Assembly (NCBI RefSeq): GCF_026341825.1
Contig: NZ_JAPENY010000001.1
Location: forward strand, 3,844,001-3,908,000
Direction of reading: 5' to 3'
From: Streptomyces sp. NBC_00620
GTDB taxonomy: Bacteria; Actinomycetota; Actinomycetes; Streptomycetales; Streptomycetaceae
Length of the DNA: 64,000 nucleotides
In this document: in pieces, positions 1 through 6,165 of the stretch
How the letters are laid out: the number at the start of each line of letters is the position of its first letter
Numbering within the stretch: position 1 is the stretch's first letter
Notes under the pieces: model-generated
Told to the model about the DNA's origin: nothing
What the model saw: only the letters and a program-made list of their open reading frames with translations
Databases searched by the model: none
Translations under genes and position numbers: made by a program

Positions 1-1344
1 CATGGCGACGAGTTCCGACCCGCCGAAGGAGCGCACTGCCGCCCGGTAGACGCCCGTCTGGCGGGGGTGACGGGCGGCCAGAGCACTGTCGTGCAGAGCG
101 TAGGGAAGGCTTTCCTCCCTGAGCGCCACCGCGATCTCCTCGTCCCACCAGCCGCTGACTGTTCGCGCGGTCAACAGCAGGCAGGTGGGCGCTTCGCGCT
201 CCCGCAGGGTCCGCAGCACATTGATGACGTCCCCGGACTTGCGGTCCTCGACGTAGTCGACGACGACCAGCAGCGGGGAGGCGACGTCGCTCAACCATGC
301 CCGGTCCTGGGGGTCGGGGTCGCGGACGAGGAAACCGGCGTACCAGCCGGTGGCGGCAAGCCGGTGGGAGAGTTCCGCAGCCAGGCGGGTCTTTCCCGCT
401 CCGCCGACGCCGTGCAGCAGGGCGATCCGAGTGCGTGGCCCCAGGGGATCAGGTGCCTGGAACCAGTCCTGGAGGAAGCCGAGTTCGTCCCGTGGATGGA
501 AGCGGATGGCGTCGTAGCGGGCCCACAGGAACTTGAGCGGGCCGCCCTTGCTGTCGTCCGCCGCCAGTGACTCTGGCACCGGCAGATACGGCGGTGCTAG
601 GACGTCGGTGGTGGGCCGGTACGGCAGGGGGTGCGGCTCGCAGTGCTCGTAGCCGAGACCGACGTCGATTGTCACGCTCCAGCGGTCCTCGGTGGCTTCC
701 CGTAGGAGCGCGGCAGCGTAGGCGACCGACTGAGCCCAGGACTGCTGCTCTCGCCGCCGCGGGTCGGCCGTATCGACACGGGAGGCGACGCCGGTGATGT
801 CGACGGCCAGGAACGTGCCGGGGGAGTCCTCGCTCTCTGCGAGCTGGTCGACGAAGTCAGGTGGAAGGGTCCCCCAGTCGGGGTCCTCCTCGTCCCAGCG
901 GTAGTCCCGGTGCGCGCGGTTGGACCAGTTGCCGTCAAGCCAGACAGCGACCAGCGCGTGCGCCGGATCACCCGGCTTGGCACCGGCCAGGACAATGATC
1001 AGCGGATGGAGCCCGGCGTCCAGGCACGCTCCGGCGAAGGTGACCGCAAGGTCCAGGCAGGTGCCGTGGCGTGGCCGGCGGAGCACCTGGTCCGGCGGCC
1101 GGATGGTCTGGCGGCCGGGATCACTGGTGGTCGGCTCATCGGCGTACTGGATACGGAGAGCGGCGAAGGCCTCGTACAAGGCACGTGCGCGAGCGGCAGG
1201 AGGACCGTCCCCGGGGGCGGGCATGGGGGTGCCGAGGAGGTCGGCCGGTGCCCCGCGCGCACGCTCGCCCGGACGACCGCGCTGGACGTACTCGATCAGA
1301 GCCCTGGGATCGCTGCTCGCCCACCGGCGCCACGCCGTACTCAC
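1..1344 (-). CDS. Transglutaminase-like / STAND NTPase protein (partial, C-terminus beyond left edge)
   Basis: The first 448 residues are visible; the rest lies outside the window. I chose the GTG start at 1344 because it overlaps the stop of the upstream lipase (GTGA), which implies translational coupling. Residues about 90-190 look like a transglutaminase/papain-fold domain, with GTCLDLA (Cys96), a histidine in PAHALVAVWL (His129) and an aspartate in FLAVDITG. A nucleotide-binding module follows, with P-loop GVGGAGKT at about 312-319 and Walker B LLVVVDYVED at about 358-367. STAND ATPases of this layout usually act as ligand-sensing switches that release an effector domain; here the TGase-like domain or the coupled lipase could be that effector. 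No promoter lies between the two genes. The fold assignment is by motif only, and the sensor domain is not visible. Confidence 0.75.
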   Translation of the reverse strand, partial: MSTAWRRWASSDPRALIEYVQRGRPGERARGAPADLLGTPMPAPGDGPPAARARALYEAFAALRIQYADEPTTSDPGRQTIRPPDQVLRRPRHGTCLDLAVTFAGACLDAGLHPLIIVLAGAKPGDPAHALVAVWLDGNWSNRAHRDYRWDEEDPDWGTLPPDFVDQLAESEDSPGTFLAVDITGVASRVDTADPRRREQQSWAQSVAYAAALLREATEDRWSVTIDVGLGYEHCEPHPLPYRPTTDVLAPPYLPVPESLAADDSKGGPLKFLWARYDAIRFHPRDELGFLQDWFQAPDPLGPRTRIALLHGVGGAGKTRLAAELSHRLAATGWYAGFLVRDPDPQDRAWLSDVASPLLVVVDYVEDRKSGDVINVLRTLREREAPTCLLLTARTVSGWWDEEIAVALREESLPYALHDSALAARHPRQTGVYRAAVRSFGGSELVAM

Positions 1345-2789
1345 GAGCCCGCTCCCTCGTACCCAGCGTCGACCACGCCCAGTACGTCCCCGGCCTGAAG
1401 ACGATCCACCACCGGCACACCGGTGGCCGCGACCTCCACCGAGTACGTCCCGGCCCCCGGCGGCAAGAGCTCCGCCTGCCACCGATCGTCACCGGACCTG
1501 GCGCAAGGCAGCCACGGCGTGACGTCCTTCTGCCGGTCGTCGCGTGCACGGACCCGTATCCGTACCTGCGTCCGTTCGTCGGCCCGCGCGCCGTGGAGGT
1601 TCACGCCGACCGCAACCGGGTCCCCGGACAGGGCGGTGTCGTCCAGGTCGAGCCCGAGCCAGGGGCGGTCGGGCTTGTCCCCTCGTACGGACTCGAGCGA
1701 TTCACCGGCGTACTCGGCCAGTATGTCCACCACCACCGACGAGGAGGCGAGTGCCATATGACGCTCCGCCACTCCCCTGCGGGCGCGCATGTCCTGCTGC
1801 TCGATGGGGATGGCCGAGATGGCAGGGACCGTGCCATCGCCGAGCCAGTCGGGGTTGGGCAGCCAGCCCGGTGCGCCCTTCGTCACCGACAGGCCGGCAG
1901 GTGAGAGCAGGGCCTGCTGGAGGGTGGCGTGACCCCGGCCGAACACGGCTGTCAACTCAGGGCAGTTAGGCTTGTCGGGCAGCTCTGTCCAGGCCGCCTC
2001 GATGTCCTGGTGGACGCCGAATGCGTCCTTCGCCCGCGAGACAAACGACGCGTCGACAGCTGCCCCTGCGCCGGCCCCTTCCTCCAACTCGTAGGGCCTG
2101 AGCGGTTCCGAGCTGTCCGGCCGTGCCACCGCAGGGTAACGCGGCAGGAGTTCGTACGCCGACGGCCACTGACGCAGCACTGCGGTGAGCCCAGCCAGCC
2201 GCTTGGGGCCCACCTTCAGGCCGTTCGCCAGGACATCCAGCGCCTTGGGAGCGCCGCGGTGCGGGGTGCCGAGGGTGATCAGCGCGGCGCAGTCGGCCGC
2301 GCCGCCCAGGGGGCCCAGCCAGTAGCGGGCGACCAGGCCACCCATGGAGTGCGCGACCACGATCACACGCCGTCGGCGTGCTCCGGAGTGCTCGCCGCTC
2401 AGACGGGCGGCGACATCGGCGGCGAGGCGCTCGGCCGCGTGCCGGATGCTGTGCCGGAAGTCGTACGGGAAGAGGACCAGGTCAGCACGGTTGTCCGGCG
2501 CGCGCCCAGGCAGGGAGACATCCACCTGTACGTCATCGAAGCGGTTGCGGATCTTGCGTACCAGGCCGTCATAGCCGGGGACGACGAAGGGGCCGATCAG
2601 GGTGATGTCCGGCATCAGACCGACCGGGACCAGGTCCGGATGCGTGTCCAGGCCCAGCCGGTGCGGCCGGGTGGCCGCGGCGACGAACCGCCGTCGGTGC
2701 TCGTCCCAGCGGGCGGCCCCCTCCGCTGTCTGCAGGACACTCCCGCCGATTCCGGGCACCACGACGACAAGATGCTTGAGTGAAGCCAC
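1341..2789 (-). CDS. Lipase/acyltransferase of the LCAT-like alpha/beta hydrolase family
   Basis: A 482-residue alpha/beta hydrolase starting at GTG, behind a GGGGGA ribosome site. It opens with the oxyanion-type strand VVVVPGIGGSVL. It has the nucleophile elbow VVAHSMGGLVARYW (Ser near 148), LITLGTPHRG, the acid region LGDGTVPAIS and a histidine in VAERHMALAS, so the triad looks complete. This matches the LCAT/PGAP1-like esterase group acting on phospholipids or acyl esters. The last ~100 residues form a separate beta-rich, Ig-like segment. There is no signal peptide, so the enzyme is probably cytoplasmic. It is the first gene of a two-gene operon with the STAND protein, and the pairing suggests a lipase effector controlled by an NTPase sensor. 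The substrate is unknown. Confidence 0.85.
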   Translation of the reverse strand: MASLKHLVVVVPGIGGSVLQTAEGAARWDEHRRRFVAAATRPHRLGLDTHPDLVPVGLMPDITLIGPFVVPGYDGLVRKIRNRFDDVQVDVSLPGRAPDNRADLVLFPYDFRHSIRHAAERLAADVAARLSGEHSGARRRRVIVVAHSMGGLVARYWLGPLGGAADCAALITLGTPHRGAPKALDVLANGLKVGPKRLAGLTAVLRQWPSAYELLPRYPAVARPDSSEPLRPYELEEGAGAGAAVDASFVSRAKDAFGVHQDIEAAWTELPDKPNCPELTAVFGRGHATLQQALLSPAGLSVTKGAPGWLPNPDWLGDGTVPAISAIPIEQQDMRARRGVAERHMALASSSVVVDILAEYAGESLESVRGDKPDRPWLGLDLDDTALSGDPVAVGVNLHGARADERTQVRIRVRARDDRQKDVTPWLPCARSGDDRWQAELLPPGAGTYSVEVAATGVPVVDRLQAGDVLGVVDAGYEGAGS

Positions 2790-2929
2790 TGCTGTTTCCC
2801 CCGTTCACGCCCGCCACCGGGGCGCTGGACCAGGGTGACGGTCAATCAGGGGTACGAAGATAGCGCCGGGTCGCCCATGTTCGGCAGGGTTTCACCGCAT
2901 CGACAATCAGGACCAATGTCATCCGGTGA

Positions 2930-3060
2930 TTCGAGAGGCTGTTTGCCGCAAGTCCGGAACGCAACCGCCAGCTGACGGGGTGTGCCGAACCGGAAACGGT
3001 CAGACTGAAAACACTCTGGCGGGAGCGCCGGATGCGACTTCGAGACACTCCGTTGGCTGG
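2930..3060 (+). repeat. Dispersed repeat block A, copy 1 (partner at 16047-16120)
   Basis: Starts with TTCGAGAGGCTG and ends with CACTCCGTTGGCTGG; the same two ends bound 16047-16120. Copy 1 carries about 57 extra bases in the middle. In the plus frame both copies read FERL-x-AA-x-PERN-x-x-LT, so they appear to derive from one lost coding sequence that I cannot name. Confidence 0.6.
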
Positions 3061-3087
3061 GGATGAAGTTTGAATGAAGGCCCTCTG

Positions 3088-3560
3088 GGTGACGAGACCC
3101 ACTTCCTCGGCTGACCCGGTCGGCAGGCTGCTGGCCGGGGTCTGTGCGCACTCTGGTCGACAATTTCGCCTCTTGAAGTAGCGATGATGCTCCACCCCGG
3201 TATCGGGGTGGAGCATCATCGCGTTGGAAGGGCAATCCGCTACTCGCGATTTTGAAGTCCGGCGCCGCTCGGAGGAGCTCCAACCCCTCTGACCTGCGGC
3301 GGAGTAGGTGATCAAGGTTGTTGTCGGCCTCCGGGATGGCTGCCCTGAGGCTCGATGCCGAGACCCAGGGGCCGGGCAGGGGCCAGGGGGCGCCGACGTG
3401 TCCGCGCCGACGGTGCCCCCGGGCCGGTTCGTTGTCCTTTGCTTGTTGTCTGGGCATGGGGCTGTCGTCCACAGCGTGGCCAGTCGAGTCCGGCCCGGCA
3501 GCGGAGGCGGCGCAGATGTCGGTATGTCTGGTGCGCAGGCCAGGGGGGACGAGGCCGTGG
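3088..3560 (+). repeat. Degenerate third copy of the antitoxin-tail / hairpin / block C unit
   Basis: Begins with the last codons of the antitoxin found intact at 14518 and 21802: it reads GDETHFLG then TGA, against GDETYILG and GDETYVLG there. The same post-gene sequence, the hairpin and the GCGTTGGAAGGG segment follow. At AATCCGCT (3234-3241) the sequence jumps to what in the 15-kb copy is the second AATCCGCT (15314), as if a deletion between the two octamers had removed about 338 bp including the tRNA fragment. Block C then matches 15314-15620. Confidence 0.7.
3181..3222. terminator. Perfect 19-bp hairpin downstream of the antitoxin remnant (copy A)
   Basis: Arms GCGATGATGCTCCACCCCG (3181-3199) and its exact complement (3204-3222), with loop GTAT. 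It lies about 65 bp after the antitoxin stop, as in the two other copies. There is no U-tract, as is common for Streptomyces terminators. It probably terminated the toxin-antitoxin transcript. Confidence 0.65.
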
Positions 3561-3762
3561 CGCGGGACCGGATCCGGCGGCTCGCCCTGGACCCCACGCA
3601 GCGGGCCGGGAAGCTGTCCGCGGCCAGTGGGCACAACTCGCCCTCGGCATAGCCAAGTGGCCCGAGCTGCTCATCCCGGACGAGCCGGTCGCCGCCCTCG
3701 ACCCGCTGGCCCGATGGGAGTTCATGCAGGACCTGATGGAGGCCGTCGCCGAGCAATGGTGA
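3553..3762 (+). pseudogene. ABC transporter ATPase fragment, frameshifted at the signature motif
   Basis: The upstream part reads RIRRLALDPTQRAGKLS. The reading then shifts frame and continues as GQWAQLALGIAKWPELL, followed by DEPVAALDPLAR (Walker B and D-loop) and LMEAVAEQW before a stop. Together these are the middle of an ABC-2 type ATP-binding subunit. The frame breaks exactly inside LSGGQ, and both the Walker A end and the C-terminus are missing. It cannot make a working ATPase. Confidence 0.75.
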
Positions 3763-3763
3763 G

Positions 3764-3920
3764 CTCACCATCCACAGCGGCTACGGCCAGCACGACCCGG
3801 CCGGGAAGAACGGCGGTAACTCCCGCAATGGCAACCGCATCAAGACGGCGCTGATCGACGTCGGGCCGGTCGAGATAGCCGTGCCCCGTGACAGGGACGG
3901 CTCGTCGAGCCGAAAATCGT
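3764..3920 (+). pseudogene. IS256-family transposase fragment 1
   Basis: Reads ELTIHSGYGQHDPAGKN, GGNSRNG, KTALIDVGPVEIAVPRDRDGS, the conserved stretch before the first catalytic aspartate region of IS256 (Mutator-like) transposases. It is joined directly to the ABC fragment and ends within 50 residues. No terminal repeats are visible. A remnant only. Confidence 0.75.
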
Positions 3921-3958
3921 GCGCAAGTGTCGCGGCGTAGTCGCCCAGCTTCGAGTCG

Positions 3959-4035
3959 CACGACTGGGCCGGCCGTGGTGGCAGGAACTCCCGCAACGGT
4001 ATGCGGTTCAAGACCGTGCTGACCGACGTGAGGTT
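3959..4035 (+). pseudogene. IS256-family transposase fragment 2
   Basis: Reads HDWAGRGGRNSRNGMRFKTV then LTDV, the same IS256 segment as fragment 1 about 190 bp upstream but from a different copy. Two independent IS256 relics side by side show repeated insertion at this place. Confidence 0.6.
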
Positions 4036-4323
4036 CGTGGAGGATTCGGCCATGGTCGTCCCGTCGGACACGGCATCCTGCCCGAGCGCCTTCGCTCGGT
4101 GCTGCGGCAGGCCCATCGGTCCGGAATACGTGGACGGAGCGATGTGGTACCCCGCTGTGGCACCACACGCATCGTGAGCAGTACCCCGAGTTGACCTGTT
4201 TGGTGCTTAAGGCGAGCCCACGTCGGCGGCTTAGCGTGAGGCCGAACCGTGGGAGAAAGTGCACTGTGCGCCCGCGGTACCGGGCCCGGTAGTTCGGGAC
4301 GCGGGGAGAGGTGGGGCGGGATC

Positions 4324-6099
4324 ATGCAGAGGCACAATCGCGAAACGTTCTTCCTGGCCGATGAAGGCCGGATCCTGGAGATCAGGGACGGGGAACCGCG
4401 ATCGAGGGTCCCCCGGGCGGAAGAGCAGTTGACGAGTTTCCGCTTCTCCCGGCTGAGTAGGACGGAGGGCATCCAGGTCAGCCCCGAGCTCCGCGAGAAG
4501 CTGGCCAGGGCGATGACAGCGGGCGGTGGTGCCGCCAACCCGGACTCTTCGCCCGGTATACCCGCCGGGTTCACCTACCTGGGCCAGTTCGTCGACCACG
4601 ACCTGACCCAGGACCGGACGCGGGTGGCGAACTTCGGTGACCCTGTATCTCTAGAGGACATGCTCCAGGGGCGCTCTCCTGCGCTCGACCTCGACTCCCT
4701 GTACGGCCTGGGGCCGGGCCACCCGACTTCGGCGGCCTTCTTCGAGGCGGACGGCGCCCGGCTCAAGGTGGGAGAGACCATCGCATCCGGGCCGCCTACT
4801 GTTCCGGCGGCCGCGATCTCTCATCCGGGTTTCGACCTGCCGCGTGCCGCAGAGCTGGGCACTGGTACCCAGGCCGACAAGCGCAGGCCGCTCATCCCCG
4901 ACGGGCGCAACGACGAGAACCTGGTGGTCGGCCAGCTCCATCTGGCGTTCATGCGCTTCCACAACCGGGTGGTCGACCACCTTGTCGAGGAGGGCACGAC
5001 CAGCTCCGAGCTGTTCGAGCGAGCCCGCGCGACCGTGGTCAAGCACTACCAGTGGATGCTGCGCACCGAATTCCTGCTCCACATCGTCGACCAGGGCATC
5101 GTGGACCAGGTGTTCACGTACGGGCGACGGTTCTTCGAACTTCCGCCGGACAACCAGGGCCCGTACGGTTTGCCGCCGCAGAGCGGGGGACCGTACGACA
5201 GCGCGCAGCCCGGAGACCGGCCGACGATGCCCATCGAGTTCTCGGTTGCCGCCTATCGGCTCGGACACAGCATGATCCGGGGCCAGTACGAGTGGAACCG
5301 CGTGTTCAACAGCAGGGGAGGACTCATCCCCGCCAACCTGGGATTGCTGTTCCGGTTCAGCGGGACCTCCGGAAATCTGACACCCGGATCGCCGACCGAT
5401 CTGACCGATCTGGATGATCCGGAGTCGGGCGACAACCTTCGGCTGCCGAGCAACTGGATCGCGGACTTCCGAAGGCTGTTCGACTTCGACGCGGCGGGCC
5501 GGAAGGACCTGGTCGTCGACACGCTGGACTTCAATCTCACCAAGCGGATAGACACCCTGCTGGTCGATCCCCTCAGCGATCTCCCCGCCGGATCCTTCAA
5601 CCAGAGGGGACAGGGCACGCCCCCGCCCATCCAGCGCAACCTGGCCTTCCGCAACCTCACCAGGGCCTCCATGGTGAAGCTGGCCACAGGCCCCCAACTG
5701 GTGGCGGAGCTGGAGGGGCTGGGTATCACACCGCTGACCAGGACCGAGATCCTGCGCGGCAACGGGACCGATGGCGTGCAGTTCACCGGGGAGAATGTCC
5801 TGACACAGCCCGAGGAGCAGGAACTGGTCGAGCACACCCCGCTGTGGTTCTACATCCTGCGGGAGGCTGAGCTGAACTCACAGCGGCCCGGACGGCTCAC
5901 TGGCCTGGGCGGCAACATCGTCGCTGAGGTCTTCCACCGGGCGATGGAAGGCAGTGTCAACTCCATCGTCAAGGACCCGGACTGGACACCTACGCTACCT
6001 TCGTACAAGCAGGGCGATTTCACCATGGTGGACCTGCTGCTCTTCGCCTTCGAGGGCAAGCCGGAACTCCTCAACCCCCTGCTCGACGGCCCCATCTGA
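4324..6099 (+). CDS. Animal-type haem peroxidase
   Basis: 591 residues. I start at ATG 4324 because a GGGGAGAGG ribosome site precedes it; a farther GTG at 4249 would add 25 unlikely residues. The distal-haem motif FTYLGQFVDHDLTQD contains the catalytic His of the An_peroxidase family. Further family features are PDGRNDENLVVGQLHLAFMR, HNRVVDHL and SVAAYRLGHSMIRGQYEWN, whose His is the likely proximal ligand. These enzymes use hydrogen peroxide to oxidise halides or organic substrates such as fatty acids. There is no signal peptide or TM segment, although relatives are mostly secreted. It converges on the copper oxidase gene, and the two share a terminator hairpin. The substrate cannot be read from the sequence. 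Confidence 0.9.
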   Translation: MQRHNRETFFLADEGRILEIRDGEPRSRVPRAEEQLTSFRFSRLSRTEGIQVSPELREKLARAMTAGGGAANPDSSPGIPAGFTYLGQFVDHDLTQDRTRVANFGDPVSLEDMLQGRSPALDLDSLYGLGPGHPTSAAFFEADGARLKVGETIASGPPTVPAAAISHPGFDLPRAAELGTGTQADKRRPLIPDGRNDENLVVGQLHLAFMRFHNRVVDHLVEEGTTSSELFERARATVVKHYQWMLRTEFLLHIVDQGIVDQVFTYGRRFFELPPDNQGPYGLPPQSGGPYDSAQPGDRPTMPIEFSVAAYRLGHSMIRGQYEWNRVFNSRGGLIPANLGLLFRFSGTSGNLTPGSPTDLTDLDDPESGDNLRLPSNWIADFRRLFDFDAAGRKDLVVDTLDFNLTKRIDTLLVDPLSDLPAGSFNQRGQGTPPPIQRNLAFRNLTRASMVKLATGPQLVAELEGLGITPLTRTEILRGNGTDGVQFTGENVLTQPEEQELVEHTPLWFYILREAELNSQRPGRLTGLGGNIVAEVFHRAMEGSVNSIVKDPDWTPTLPSYKQGDFTMVDLLLFAFEGKPELLNPLLDGPI

Positions 6100-6119
6100 C
6101 AGGCCGCCGAAAATCACAG

Positions 6120-6155
6120 GCTGTGGCCCCGCTCCGGATGGAGCGGGGCCACAGC
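6120..6155. terminator. Bidirectional terminator between peroxidase and copper oxidase genes
   Basis: A 16-bp perfect stem (GCTGTGGCCCCGCTCC and its complement) with a four-base GGAT loop, placed between the two convergent stops at 6099 and 6166. Confidence 0.85.
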
Positions 6156-6165
6156 GCATCGTCGT

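Larger units (their letters stand above)
2790..4323. other. Gene-poor segment of decayed repeats and mobile-element fragments
   Basis: About 1.5 kb separating the lipase operon from the haem peroxidase, with no intact gene. It holds, left to right: a short coding-like remnant (FERLFAASPERN) also found at 16047-16120; the 3' tail of a third antitoxin copy; a perfect hairpin; a non-coding block repeated at 15.3-15.6 kb; a broken ABC ATPase; and two IS256 transposase pieces. The promoter of the peroxidase gene must lie in the last 200 bp, but I see no convincing -35/-10 pair. Confidence 0.7.

Noticed and set aside
3308..3652. 114-residue frame in repeat block C
   Set aside because: The matching block at 15.4 kb does not keep the frame, so conservation is at DNA level only.
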